Positions 50,384-59,708 of a stretch of 64,000 nucleotides of DNA are shown piece after piece. The DNA comes from Massilia sp. NR 4-1 (GTDB lineage Bacteria > Pseudomonadota > Gammaproteobacteria > Burkholderiales > Burkholderiaceae_D), in NCBI RefSeq assembly GCF_001191005.1, contig NZ_CP012201.1:930001-994000 (forward strand), written 5' to 3'. The translations under genes and the position numbers were made by a program. The notes beneath the pieces were generated by a model. It was not told the origin of the DNA. It saw only the letters and a list, made by a program, of their open reading frames with translations, and ran no database searches. Each line of letters starts with the position of its first letter. Position 1 is the first letter of the stretch.

Positions 50384-51664
50384 ATGGCGGTGACTTTGAG
50401 AATGCGTGGCTGCATTGATAAAGATATGGACGGTCTTTCCGGACTCGTCTTGCCAGCTCATCCCCAGCCTAAAGAGGATGAAATCTTCTCGTCCTGGATG
50501 TGCCGGATCGCTCAAGCCAATGGGATCAAATTGCATACGCTGGAGGTGCAGCTTTGGGGGCGAGATAAGCAGATTTGGACCAGGGATATCGACCGCTCAG
50601 TCGATGACGAAACTCTATCCACGATTGCCGCACTGTGTGGAACGTCGTTTGAGCGTGCCTATGAAACCTGCTTACGGGAGCTCGAAGGAAAGCTTTTTGA
50701 AAAACTGGTGATGGGTAATTCTCCTTGGATTCTCCCTGCTGCGACTTACCACCGAACGCGAAAGCGGCCGTTCATGCAGTTTTGCCCGACATGCTTGGCA
50801 AAGGATAAGTCACCGTACTATCGAAGGTCGTGGCGCTTGGCGCTTACTACGTTTTGCGACAAGCACAATGTGATGCTTCATGATCGATGCCCGAAGTGCG
50901 AGGCTCCAGTTATGTTTTACAGGCAGGAGCTTGGTGACCGTTGGATTACCAGTATCCAGTCACTGACACTGTGTACCAGCTGCGGCTTTGACTTGAGGGA
51001 TGCGAAGGTCGATGAGGTCATGGTAGTAGACCGCCATGCGCTACTCACCCTGCGGCTCCAGCTGCGAAATCTTGATCTGGGATGGACGTTCAATGACAAA
51101 CAGATGTTCCAGTACTCACAGCTCTACTTCAGCGTACTCAGAAACCTGATACAGAAGATGATGTTGCCGTGGACGATCCGACGTCTGCTGACCGTGGCGC
51201 AAGTAAAGTTTTCCTTGCCTTCTATTAAAGGCTCGCGGGCAAGGGGATTGTTCGAATTTTACGGTGTGTTCGAGCGCCACCTGCTGCTGCAGGTGGCCAC
51301 TTGGTACTTGATGGATTGGCCCGTGCGCTTTCAAGGGCTATTTAGAGCTAATAGGTGTAGGTATTCGGAGTTGGTACGGGATTTCAAGGATGTTCCATAT
51401 TGGTTTCAAAGCGCCGCCAGCATCCTTGAAAAATTGCCACTTGGTGCCTCTCCGGAAGAAATGGCTGCAATGCGCGCTTTGCTGCAGAAGGCGACAGACC
51501 CTAAGTATCGTAGGCGCTTACAGCACCTAATCTTGCGTCGTCTACCCGGTACGGCTGGATTTTCCAGTTTGGATTGCTTCCTGCGGCCGTTTGAATGGCA
51601 TTCAGTAATTCGTCCACTGCGGATAAATAGGTGGCGGTGGCCTCAATTTTCTCCAAGGAGCTAG
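50384..51664 (+). CDS. TniQ family protein
   Basis: A 426-residue TniQ-type protein, the targeting factor of Tn7- and Tn5053-like transposons, which links a DNA target to the AAA+ regulator TnsC/TniB. The N-terminus has PAHPQPKEDEIFSSWMCRIA, the usual start, and zinc motifs follow: CPTCLAKDKSPYYRRSW, FCDKHNVMLHDRCPKCEAPV, and a third pair CTSCG. The start at 50384 has GGAG at a good distance; 50357 is possible. No TnsA/B/C or TniA/B gene is seen, so it is an orphan or the last gene of a decayed element. It reads toward the repeats at 51765-51867. Confidence 0.85.
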   Translation: MAVTLRMRGCIDKDMDGLSGLVLPAHPQPKEDEIFSSWMCRIAQANGIKLHTLEVQLWGRDKQIWTRDIDRSVDDETLSTIAALCGTSFERAYETCLRELEGKLFEKLVMGNSPWILPAATYHRTRKRPFMQFCPTCLAKDKSPYYRRSWRLALTTFCDKHNVMLHDRCPKCEAPVMFYRQELGDRWITSIQSLTLCTSCGFDLRDAKVDEVMVVDRHALLTLRLQLRNLDLGWTFNDKQMFQYSQLYFSVLRNLIQKMMLPWTIRRLLTVAQVKFSLPSIKGSRARGLFEFYGVFERHLLLQVATWYLMDWPVRFQGLFRANRCRYSELVRDFKDVPYWFQSAASILEKLPLGASPEEMAAMRALLQKATDPKYRRRLQHLILRRLPGTAGFSSLDCFLRPFEWHSVIRPLRINRWRWPQFSPRS

Positions 51665-52188
51665 TAAAAAAGAGTTGGCTTTCTTGATTCATTATTATTC
51701 GATCGCAGGTTGACGGTGGATATGACGCGGGTCGCTCTGATAGCGCCCGATCTAGTTCTTAAATTTCTCAAGTAATTTTGAGTGTTTTTGTCGCATGTTA
51801 ATGTTCTCAATTAATTTGAACATTTCTCAATTAATTTGAACATTCTCATTTAATTTGAATTTTTACATCCGCTATCCGGCCAGCAGCCGCCATGGCCACC
51901 GGAGTGGTTTGGGCGCCGGCTTCGCCGGAACCGAAACCGTTAGGCGATAGCGCATGGAGAGCGTATAGTAATCTGTAGTTACTTCGCCAAAATTGCCATT
52001 TTGCGCGGGTCTTCCTCAGCATTGCAGCTTCCGATGCAATCCCGTCAAAGTCCCCAAATTGCCTCTTCGTGGTGAGGTGCCCGGCGCTGCCGTGGCGTTA
52101 GCACATCCTGCCTGCAAGGAGGGATACGGCGATACTGAGGGCATGATGCATGCCATGGCATGGAAGCGGTGTTGCGGCGAGGGGAGCG
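51665..52188. other. 524-bp region with a transposon-like end
   Basis: Holds the repeats at 51765-51867. Beyond them, 51868-52188 is GC-rich core-like sequence with no supported gene; it is the target-side flank and the upstream region of the next gene. Confidence 0.45.
51765..51867 (-). mobile_element. Predicted end of a Tn7/Tn5053-like transposon
   Basis: Four copies of a 17-mer close to TTCTCAATTAATTTGAA lie at 51765-51781, 51804-51820, 51824-51840 and 51843-51859, spaced 39, 20 and 19 bases. The outermost copy is followed by TTTTTACA, so that from the right the end begins TGT. Ends with spaced transposase-binding repeats and a terminal TGT are typical of Tn7 and Tn5053 families. A TniQ gene is 100 bases inside. 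I could not find the matching left end. Confidence 0.65.
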
Positions 52189-52539
52189 ATGATGGAATTC
52201 ATGCGTGACGGCGATACGTGCGAGGAATCGAACGAAGCCTTGGCTGCGCGTTTCGAAGTGTCTTTCGATGGGAAGCGATACGCCTACCGGCAGTACCGCT
52301 ACGAGCTGTTTTGCGATGCATTGCGCTACGCCAGAGCAGAGCACGCCAAGCAAGGGTTCTTGCGCGACAAGGCCTTTCAGGCGTGCTGGAAGGCGCCTTA
52401 CGCCCCCAGCGATGCGGAACAGATTGAAATGGGACAGTTCGGCATTGCGTATGCCAAGGGGCACTATCTGTATGGCGGCTACCGCTATAGCCAGTTAAGT
52501 GATGCGGTGGCCTATGCGGCCCGGCATCCCGGCTTGTAA
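52189..52539 (+). CDS. Hypothetical protein with an internal duplication
   Basis: A 116-residue protein with two similar halves: FEVSFDGKRYAYRQYRYELF then CDALRYARAEH, and FGIAYAKGHYLYGGYRYSQL then SDAVAYAARH. The shared pattern is Y..YRY..L.DA..YA..H. This points to a tandem repeat of a small beta-beta-alpha unit. I use the ATG at 52189 behind GGGGAG. No function is known. The desaturase gene starts 21 bases downstream and is probably in the same transcript. Confidence 0.65.
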   Translation: MMEFMRDGDTCEESNEALAARFEVSFDGKRYAYRQYRYELFCDALRYARAEHAKQGFLRDKAFQACWKAPYAPSDAEQIEMGQFGIAYAKGHYLYGGYRYSQLSDAVAYAARHPGL

Positions 52540-52560
52540 TGGCGGGGGAGGGGGCGCGGC

Positions 52561-53745
52561 ATGGCGACGCTATTGCAGTACTTGGCGCACGGCGTCCTGG
52601 CGTTTGGCTGGTGGCAAGTGCTGCTGGTCGGCCTGCTGATGACGCACATGACCATCGTCTCGGTGACGGTGTATTTGCACCGCTGCCAGACCCACCGCTC
52701 GCTTTCTCTGAGCCCGGCGGCGGCGCATCTTTTCCGTTTCTGGCTGTGGCTCAGTACCGGCATGGTGACCAGGGAGTGGGTGGCGGTACACCGCTGCCAT
52801 CACGCCCACTGCGAAACGGTGCAGGATCCGCATAGTCCGCGCGTGGTTGGCATCCGCGAGGTGCTGTGGCGCGGCGCGGAACTGTACCGGGCTGCCATCA
52901 GGCGTCCCATGCTGGTTGAACGTTACGGTGCCGGCACCCCGGACGACTGGCTGGAACGGCGGGTATACGGTCGGTACGCCTGGCAGGGCGTTGGCCTGCT
53001 GTTGCTGATCGAGCTAATTCTGTTCGGCGCGCGCGGATTGACGCTGTGGGCCTGCCAGATGATGTGGATTCCTTTCCTGGCGGCTGGCGTCGTCAATGGA
53101 CTGGGGCACTATCTGGGGTACCGCAACTACGATTGCAAGGACGCGGCGACCAACATCTTTCCCCTCGGTCTGCTGATCGGAGGGGAAGAGCTGCACAATA
53201 ACCATCACACTTTCCCGACCTCGGCAAAATTTTCGGCGCGCTGGTTTGAACTGGATGTGGGCTGGGGCTATATTCGCGTACTGGAGTGGCTGCGGCTCGC
53301 CTGGGTACGCCGGTCGCCTCATCCTTTGACGCGACGACCGGACCAACTGGCACCGACCCTGGCCACATTGAAACAGGTGCTGGCCAACCGCGCGCAGTTG
53401 ATGCGTGAACTGACGGTGGCGACGCTCTCGGTTTATCGCGGCGAGCATGCCGTGCTGCGCCGGCAGTTGTCGCGTCCCAGCCTGGGGCGCGCCCGGCAGT
53501 TGCTGCGACACGCTCCTTGCCGGCTCAGTGACTTGCAGCGGGTGGAACTGGAACAGCTGATTGCATATAGTTGGCCGCTCAAGGAGATGCAGTCGGCGCG
53601 TCGCGCGTTGGAACTGCTGTGGCATCGGTCCGCCGCATCGCCGGAGCAATTGCTGTCCCGCTTGCAAACCTGGTGTGCCGATGCGGAGCGCTCCGGTCCT
53701 GGCCCGCTGCGCCGGTTTGCCCGCCAACTTGCGTGTTATGGGTGA
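52561..53745 (+). CDS. Fatty acid (acyl-CoA) delta-9 desaturase
   Basis: A 394-residue membrane di-iron desaturase. Its three His boxes are HRCQTHRS (near residue 40), HRCHHAH (near 77) and HNNHHTFP (near 220). Membrane segments flank the first box (VLLVGLLMTHMTIVSVTVYL). The enzyme puts a double bond in fatty acids to adjust membrane fluidity and needs an electron donor not encoded here. The C-terminal 130 residues are a helical extra region seen in several Burkholderiales homologues. A cold-shock gene is close by. Confidence 0.92.
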   Translation: MATLLQYLAHGVLAFGWWQVLLVGLLMTHMTIVSVTVYLHRCQTHRSLSLSPAAAHLFRFWLWLSTGMVTREWVAVHRCHHAHCETVQDPHSPRVVGIREVLWRGAELYRAAIRRPMLVERYGAGTPDDWLERRVYGRYAWQGVGLLLLIELILFGARGLTLWACQMMWIPFLAAGVVNGLGHYLGYRNYDCKDAATNIFPLGLLIGGEELHNNHHTFPTSAKFSARWFELDVGWGYIRVLEWLRLAWVRRSPHPLTRRPDQLAPTLATLKQVLANRAQLMRELTVATLSVYRGEHAVLRRQLSRPSLGRARQLLRHAPCRLSDLQRVELEQLIAYSWPLKEMQSARRALELLWHRSAASPEQLLSRLQTWCADAERSGPGPLRRFARQLACYG

Positions 53746-53895
53746 TGCGCATGTATTTCTTGCGCTCTGGCTAGCCTCCGGCGCTGGACCAAGCAGCTGA
53801 GAGGCACGCTGCGCTGCATGGCGCCGTCTGGCACGCTGCTGCGTAGTGCAGCCTGCGGAAGCCAGCCCGTGCAGGCTGGCTGGCTCAAGATGAAA

Positions 53896-54105
53896 TCAGG
53901 CCGGCCGGATATTGGTGGCCTTTTCGCCCTTGGGGCCGGCGCCACGTTCGAACGAAACCCGTTGATTTTCCTTCAGGCTCTTGAAACCGTCGCTTTGAAT
54001 ATCCTGGAAATGGGCGAACACGTCGGCGCCACCGCTATCAGGCGTGATGAAGCCGAAGCCCTTTGCATCGTTAAACCATTTCACAGTACCAGTTTGCGTC
54101 GCCAT
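53896..54105 (-). CDS. Cold-shock protein (CspA family)
   Basis: A 69-residue OB-fold protein that binds single-stranded nucleic acid: GTVKWFNDAKGFGFITPD holds RNP1 (KGFGFI), and VFAHFQDI holds RNP2 (VFAHF). The ending FERGAGPKGEKATNIRPA is standard. The start at 54105 has GAGGAGAG upstream. A stretch of more than 100 bases follows as the 5' leader, as in regulated csp genes. Confidence 0.95.
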   Translation of the reverse strand: MATQTGTVKWFNDAKGFGFITPDSGGADVFAHFQDIQSDGFKSLKENQRVSFERGAGPKGEKATNIRPA

Positions 54106-54323
54106 ATTGCTCTCCTCAGATGTGATGGACGGTATGTCCGGGCGCACCTCATCATGAAAGGCGCTAACTGAAGGATTCGATCTGGAATGGCTCCGGTGGA
54201 GCAAGGCAGGAAGGGGACCGACGAGATTCACGACTGGACGAAGTACCATTCGAGTATAGGCTCAATCGCCGCGCACTCCTAATCCTTTCGGATATTCGTT
54301 GTGTTCCGGCCCGGCCATCAAAG

Positions 54324-54587
54324 CTAGGCCTTCGGCGGCCGGCCTGGGACTGGCGCTTGCACCTGCCGCGCGGCCTGAAGCTTCAGGCGCTTTTCCCACC
54401 ACCCATAGTCGCTCAGTGTTTCCTGCGCCAGCGCCACGCAGCGTTCATATTCAGGCGTGTCTTTCTCGCAGGGGGAGAAGGGGGGAGCAATGCCCTGCTT
54501 CAGGCAATAGAGCAGGGCGTCGTCCAGCAAGCCTTCTTCAAGCAGCGTGCGGCAAGCCGTCGAGTGAATCAGTGCCAGATTCTTCAT
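54324..54587 (-). CDS. Hypothetical protein
   Basis: An 87-residue protein (MKNLALIHSTACRTLLEEGL with two Cys further on, in LLYCLKQG and SPCEKDTPEYERC). The start at 54587 was chosen as the first Met with a coding-like context; no strong ribosome-binding site is seen. No family recognised. It is likely a small cytoplasmic helical protein. Confidence 0.5.
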   Translation of the reverse strand: MKNLALIHSTACRTLLEEGLLDDALLYCLKQGIAPPFSPCEKDTPEYERCVALAQETLSDYGWWEKRLKLQAARQVQAPVPGRPPKA

Positions 54588-54828
54588 GATGTTGGTGGGC
54601 TTGCGTTGACGTAATGTACATCTTCTCCGTGCAGCAGGCACTTGGCTCGTTGGTTTAAATATAGGATGCATCGTAGCAAACTTCCGCGTTGGCCGGATTT
54701 GCGCAAAGTAAAAGTAGGGACAGTATCGTGACGATGCTTTCGGTCTGACGCTCGATGGCCGGCTGAGGCACGATAAAGCGCCAAGGGCACCTCCGAGCTC
54801 GAATGGTCCAGCCATCGGGATGACGCGT

Positions 54829-55110
54829 TCATTCCAGCTCTTCGATGGTTATCGTGCCGAAGGTATGAACAAGCTGGGCAACGATATGACCCAGGTAATC
54901 CCGTCCAAAACCGCCGTGATCGCAGAAGTACAAGCCGTACTCTGTTGCCGAAGCGGTCGCATCGGGCATGCCGGAATCGAGTGCGCCGCGCCGAAACTCT
55001 ATCGTGTCTACCTGATTCGTGAGCGGCTTTGCACCGGGCAGGCGGGTAAGTGCGTTGATTGTGGATTCGCCGCTTGGGCTCTGGAATGAAAGCTTGTACT
55101 CAAAGCCCAT
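54829..55110 (-). CDS. Hypothetical protein
   Basis: A 93-residue protein (MGFEYKLSFQSPSGESTINA, ending TFGTITIEELE) with a beta-rich pattern and a Gly/Tyr-rich centre (GLYFCDHGGFGRDYLG). Not recognised. Its upstream region, 55111-55305, has no other gene. Confidence 0.5.
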   Translation of the reverse strand: MGFEYKLSFQSPSGESTINALTRLPGAKPLTNQVDTIEFRRGALDSGMPDATASATEYGLYFCDHGGFGRDYLGHIVAQLVHTFGTITIEELE

Positions 55111-55305
55111 GAATCTTTCCTGATGCAGTTAAGGTTGTTGTAAATCGTGGCTTGGGATGCTTGTATTTTGCGCCACTGCAACAGTTTGCCGTAGATATCA
55201 TCTATCAGGCAAGTAGGGCATGGAAGCGGGCCTGCGCATGCGAGGCGGCTGGCGCGGGGCCGTGCGATATACTGGCTCGCCCATCTCGACGATGATTGGA
55301 ATGAC

Positions 55306-56409
55306 ATGCTCAGGATAATGCTGTCTTTGTTGCTGGCGGGCGTGCCATTGGCCGCTGCCGCTGGCGACGATGAATGGCCGCGCGCCGTGCCGGCCGCCGC
55401 CGGTTTGAATCCGGCTCCGCTGGAGGCGATGGATGCGGCGGTCCGCAAGGGCGACTTCAAGCAGATCACCAGCATCCTGGTCGCCAGGGATGGCAAGCTT
55501 GTCTTCGAATCCTATTACGATGCCGACGGCGAGGCGGGCTTGCGCAATACGCGCTCCGTGACCAAGAGCGTGACCGGTATGCTGGTTGGCATTGCGATCG
55601 GCCAGGGTAAGCTGGCCGGCGTGAGCGCGCCGGTGTTTGCTTTCTTCCCGGAGAAGCGGCCGGTGCGCCATCCCGATCCGCGCAAGGACAAAATCACCGT
55701 CGAAGATTTGCTGACCATGAGTTCCCTGCTGGAGTGCGACGACCAGAACCAGTACTCGCGCGGCAATGAGGAAAGCATGTATCTGCTGGAGGACTGGACC
55801 CAGTTCGCGCTGGACCTGCCGATACGCGGCTTTCCGGACTGGGTTCCCAAACCGCAGGACTCGCCCCACGGCCGCAGCTTTTCCTACTGCACCGCCGGCC
55901 CCACTCTGCTTGGACCTTTGCTGGAGAAGGCCAGCGGCGAGAAGGTCGAGCAGTTTGCCGCGCGCACCTTGTTTGGTCCGCTGGGCATCACGCGGCTGAA
56001 GTGGCAGCACACGCCGGCCGGCGTGGCGATGACGGGCGGCGGCCTGGGATTGCGCAGCCGCGATCTGCTGAAGCTGGGCCAACTATACCTCGACCAGGGT
56101 GTCTGGCGCGGCAAACGCATCCTCTCCGCCGAGTGGGTGCGGCAATCGATGGCGCCCCATGCCGAGGTCGACGAAAATACCGAGTATGGTTATTTTTGGT
56201 GGATCAAGAACTTCACGCAGGATGGCAAGACCTACCGTGCGGTCATGATGTCCGGCAGCGGCGGCAACAAGGTAGTGGTGATGCCGGAGCAGCGCCTGGT
56301 TGCCGTCATCACCACCACCAATTTCCAGGCGAAGATGCCGCATGCGATCAGCGAGAAGTTGATGAGCGACTATCTCTTCAAGGCGCTGCAGGGCGCGTCA
56401 GGGACTTAG
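55306..56409 (+). CDS. Serine hydrolase (class C beta-lactamase-like)
   Basis: A 367-residue exported protein with a signal peptide (MLRIMLSLLLAGVPLAAAAG) and a beta-lactamase/DD-peptidase fold. The catalytic SxxK is in RSVTKSVTGML, the YxN-like motif is Y-C-T in FSYCTAGPTLLG, and a Ser/Gly-rich SGSGGNK near residue 320 replaces the KTG box. The Asn of the YxN motif is missing, which is common in EstB- or penicillin-binding-like esterases. Its substrate is unknown. Overlaps the convergent regulator gene by 12 bases. Confidence 0.85.
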   Translation: MLRIMLSLLLAGVPLAAAAGDDEWPRAVPAAAGLNPAPLEAMDAAVRKGDFKQITSILVARDGKLVFESYYDADGEAGLRNTRSVTKSVTGMLVGIAIGQGKLAGVSAPVFAFFPEKRPVRHPDPRKDKITVEDLLTMSSLLECDDQNQYSRGNEESMYLLEDWTQFALDLPIRGFPDWVPKPQDSPHGRSFSYCTAGPTLLGPLLEKASGEKVEQFAARTLFGPLGITRLKWQHTPAGVAMTGGGLGLRSRDLLKLGQLYLDQGVWRGKRILSAEWVRQSMAPHAEVDENTEYGYFWWIKNFTQDGKTYRAVMMSGSGGNKVVVMPEQRLVAVITTTNFQAKMPHAISEKLMSDYLFKALQGASGT

Positions 56410-57882
56410 CGCGCGGAATACCTCTGCAAGTTTTTTCACTGCGATTTCCAGTTCCCTCGGCGCATAGGCGGCAAAGCCCATGAGGAAGCCGCCTCGGGCG
56501 GCGCCCGGCGCATGCAGCGCCGTCAGTCCTAGCAGATCGATGCCGGCCCGCTGCGCGGCATCGATGATTGCGCGCTCGGGAATGCCGCAGCTAAGGAGGC
56601 AGGGCATCTGCATGCCGCCTGCCGGTACCCAGGGCTCAACGAATCCAGCCAGGTGCTTGCGCACCAGCCGTTCCAGCACTGCGAGCCGCTCGGCATAGAC
56701 GGCGCGCATGGTCCGCACGTGCGCCCCGAAATGCCCGCCTTCCATGAAGCGCGCCAGCGTCAGTTGCGGGATCGGCGCGCTATGTCCATCCAGCAGGGTG
56801 CGCGCCGCCGTCATGGGGGCCACGAGCTGGGATGGTAGCACCATGAAGCCGATGCGCAGGCCGGGAAACAGCGATTTGGTAAAGGTGCCGATATAAAGCG
56901 TGCGCTCATATGCATCGAGACCCTGCACGCAGGCAGTGGGCTTGCCGGCGTAGTGGAACTCGCTGTCGTAGTCGTCCTCGATGATCCAGGCCTGCTGCTG
57001 CCGCGCCCATTCGATCAGGGCCAGCCGCCGCTCCAATGCCAGTGTCGCCCCGGTCGGAAACTGGTGCGAAGGTGTCAGAAAGACCGCCTTGGCCGGATGG
57101 CGTGCAGCGCCCAGGTGCTCCACTTGCATGCCGTCGGCATCCAGCGGCACGGGCACGCATTCCAGTCCGGCGGCATCGAAAGCCTTGCGCGCGCCATGAT
57201 ATGCGGGGTCTTCGATGAAGATACGCTCACCCGCATCGAGCAGCACGGTGGCGCACAGCGTCAACGCCTGCTGGGAACTGGTCAGGATCAGCACGCGCTC
57301 CGGTGTGGCGCGCGCGCCGCGTTCCAGATTGACGTAGTCCGCAATGGCGCGCCGCAGCGCTTCCATTCCTTGCGGTGGACTATGCAGCAGTGCCTGGGTG
57401 CCGTATTCCTTTAATACCTGGCGTTCCAGGCGCTCCCAGGTCTGCAAGGGGAAGCTGCGCGTTTCCGGCACGCCGGGGGCAAACGGGCGCGGGGCCAGGA
57501 AATCGCGCAGACCGCCGCCCTGGTACATGGCGGCGCCGCGCTGGCTTAGACGCAGCGGCGCCGGATGTGCAACGGGACGCGGCCTGGCGCCCGGCCTTGA
57601 CAGGCGCTGCGTGCGCTCCGAAACGAAGCTGCCGCTGCCCACGCGGCGTTCGATGAATCCCTCCGCATGCAACTGGGTATAGGCCGATTCCACCGTGTCG
57701 CGCGAGACGCCCAGCGACTTGGCCAGCGTCCGTGAAGCGGGCAACGGTTTGCCGGTGTCGAGGGCGCCGTCCAGGATCAACTGCCGGATGGCGCGCTGGA
57801 TGCGGGCATGCAAGGGCAGGGCAGCATGGGCCGGATCGCCCACCCAGGCTTTGACGGATTCGAGTTGGGCGTGTTTGAACAA
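56398..57882 (-). CDS. MocR/PdxR-type regulator (GntR plus aminotransferase domain)
   Basis: A 494-residue protein. The N-terminal 70 residues are a GntR winged helix (LHARIQRAIRQLILDGALDT, SRTLAKSLGVSRDTVESAYT). Residues 100-490 are an aminotransferase-like fold with PLP Lys in YIGTFTKSLFPGLRIGF, and FIEDPAYHGAR. Members sense PLP or amino acids. It is divergent from the BenE gene (103 bases), which it may regulate. Confidence 0.93.
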   Translation of the reverse strand: MFKHAQLESVKAWVGDPAHAALPLHARIQRAIRQLILDGALDTGKPLPASRTLAKSLGVSRDTVESAYTQLHAEGFIERRVGSGSFVSERTQRLSRPGARPRPVAHPAPLRLSQRGAAMYQGGGLRDFLAPRPFAPGVPETRSFPLQTWERLERQVLKEYGTQALLHSPPQGMEALRRAIADYVNLERGARATPERVLILTSSQQALTLCATVLLDAGERIFIEDPAYHGARKAFDAAGLECVPVPLDADGMQVEHLGAARHPAKAVFLTPSHQFPTGATLALERRLALIEWARQQQAWIIEDDYDSEFHYAGKPTACVQGLDAYERTLYIGTFTKSLFPGLRIGFMVLPSQLVAPMTAARTLLDGHSAPIPQLTLARFMEGGHFGAHVRTMRAVYAERLAVLERLVRKHLAGFVEPWVPAGGMQMPCLLSCGIPERAIIDAAQRAGIDLLGLTALHAPGAARGGFLMGFAAYAPRELEIAVKKLAEVFRALSP

Positions 57883-57985
57883 TTGGCCGGTATTGCATTA
57901 AAAAAGTGGATGGGCGCAGCATACCATTTCCGGTCTACAGTCTGGCCTTTGATGCCTAAGCCTTTTCAGGAGTGCTATATAAACC

Positions 57986-59197
57986 ATGACGTCCGCCACA
58001 TCGCCTTTCCCTCTTCGTTTGCATGATCTCGCCCATCCCATCGTGGCCGGCCTGATCTCGGTCATCGTCAACTACGGTGGCACCTTCATTCTGGTATTCC
58101 AGGCCGCCAAGGTGGCTGGCCTGGACCCGGCATCGACCGCATCGTGGGTCTGGTCGGTTTCGATAGGCGTGGGGGTGACGGGAATCCTCCTGAGCTGGAT
58201 GACGCGCGAACCCATCATCACGGCCTGGTCCACGCCCGCCGCCGCCTTTCTGGTCACGGCGCTGGCCGGCACGACCTATGCCGAAGCGGTGGGCGCCTAT
58301 GTGATCTCGGCCGCCGCCTTCGTGGCGCTTGGCCTGTCGGGCTGGTTCGAGCGGGTCATCCGCCTGATCCCGCCGGGCGTGGCCGCCGGGTTGCTGGCCG
58401 GGATTCTGCTGCAGTTCGGCGTCAAGGCCTTTGGCGGCATGAGCGTCGATCCGCTGTTGGCGGGCCTGCTGATCGTGGCCTATGTGACGCTCAAGCGCTT
58501 CAGCGCGCGATATGCCGTGCCAGGCATCCTGGTACTGGGCCTGGCTTTTCTGCTTACGCAGGACCGCATTGACTTGTCGGGACTGCGCTTGCAGTTCGCC
58601 GCGCCGGTCTTCACCATGCCGGTCTTTTCGCTGAACGCCTTGCTGAGTGTGGCGCTGCCGCTGTTCCTGATCACACTGACCGGCCAGTACATGCCCGGCA
58701 TGCTGGTGCTGCGTAACGACGGTTTCAAGACCAGCGCCAATCCCATCGTCACCGTGACAGGACTAGGTTCGCTGCTGATGGCGCCATTCGGTTCGCATGC
58801 GTTCAATATCGCCGCGATCACGGCGGCCATCTGCACCGGCAAGGAGGCGCACGAAGACCCGTCGCGGCGCTGGATCGCCGGCATTGCGGCGGGCGTCTGC
58901 TATATCTTCGTCGGCGTATTCGGCGTGACGCTGGCCGCCGTTTTCATGGCGTTCCCGGCGACCTTCATCACCACCCTGGCTGGGCTGGCGCTGCTCGGCA
59001 CCATCGGCGGCAGCCTTGCCAGCGCCCTGGCCGACGTGAAGACGCGCGAAGCCTCGCTGATCACCTTCCTGGCCGCCGCAGCCAATATCACGCTGCTTGG
59101 CATCGGCGGGGCGTTTTGGGGACTGGCGATTGGCCTGCTGGCCTATGCCGTGCTCAATGGCCGCTTCAGGCTTCCAGGCGTTCCAGCAGGCGATTGA
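57986..59197 (+). CDS. benE: BenE family transporter
   Basis: A 403-residue membrane protein of the BenE family with about twelve membrane segments (for example GVTGILLSWMTREPIITAWS, FVALGLSGWFERVIRLIPPG, TGLGSLLMAPFGSHAFNIAA and the C-terminal LLGIGGAFWGLAIGLLAYAV). BenE proteins are proposed benzoate/H+ symporters; no benzoate genes are nearby, so the substrate may be different. The end overlaps the convergent tetR gene by 32 bases. Confidence 0.88.
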   Translation: MTSATSPFPLRLHDLAHPIVAGLISVIVNYGGTFILVFQAAKVAGLDPASTASWVWSVSIGVGVTGILLSWMTREPIITAWSTPAAAFLVTALAGTTYAEAVGAYVISAAAFVALGLSGWFERVIRLIPPGVAAGLLAGILLQFGVKAFGGMSVDPLLAGLLIVAYVTLKRFSARYAVPGILVLGLAFLLTQDRIDLSGLRLQFAAPVFTMPVFSLNALLSVALPLFLITLTGQYMPGMLVLRNDGFKTSANPIVTVTGLGSLLMAPFGSHAFNIAAITAAICTGKEAHEDPSRRWIAGIAAGVCYIFVGVFGVTLAAVFMAFPATFITTLAGLALLGTIGGSLASALADVKTREASLITFLAAAANITLLGIGGAFWGLAIGLLAYAVLNGRFRLPGVPAGD

Positions 59198-59708
59198 GGG
59201 CCTGCCGGTATTGCTCTTGCATGGTCTGGGCTTTGGCCGCGACCAGCGGCAAACCGCTGCCATGCGCATGGTCGATCAGAATGTCGCGCCACAAGTGGGG
59301 TTCGGTTGTGACCTCCGCCAGCAGGGCGGTCAGGCGGTCGGTGATCTGGCGCGTCACGCCGGCAAAGGCTTCAGGCGTGGCAAAGATGGCCAGCGTCAGT
59401 TGCGGGTGGCGGCATACGGCGCCGTGATAGCGGATCAGGATGGCGCGAATTTCCTCCCGGCGGTCCGCATGCTTGACCGGGTCTTCGAGCACCTCGGCGT
59501 AGACCCGATCCGATAGCGCCCGCAACAGCCCTGTACGGTCTTGCACGTGATGGTAAAGGCTCATAGGCGTAACGCCGAGCCGGGTGGCAAGGGCGCGCAT
59601 GGACAAGCCTTGGCCCCCGCTTTCATCCAGCAGCGCGAGCGCAGCCGTCAGGATGTCGCCGCGGCTCAATCCCGCTCCCTGCGCCGGGCGGCCGCGCGGG
59701 CGGCTCAT
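59166..59708 (-). CDS. TetR family regulator
   Basis: A 180-residue TetR repressor. The N-terminal helix-turn-helix is LSMRALATRLGVTPMSLYHH at about residues 35-55, and the C-terminal ligand domain follows. Its start overlaps the stop of the reductase gene by four bases (ATGA), so the reductase gene is read first and both share a promoter. The TATAC-AGC-GTATA site at 60256-60268 is its likely operator. Confidence 0.9.
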   Translation of the reverse strand: MSRPRGRPAQGAGLSRGDILTAALALLDESGGQGLSMRALATRLGVTPMSLYHHVQDRTGLLRALSDRVYAEVLEDPVKHADRREEIRAILIRYHGAVCRHPQLTLAIFATPEAFAGVTRQITDRLTALLAEVTTEPHLWRDILIDHAHGSGLPLVAAKAQTMQEQYRQALNRLLERLEA

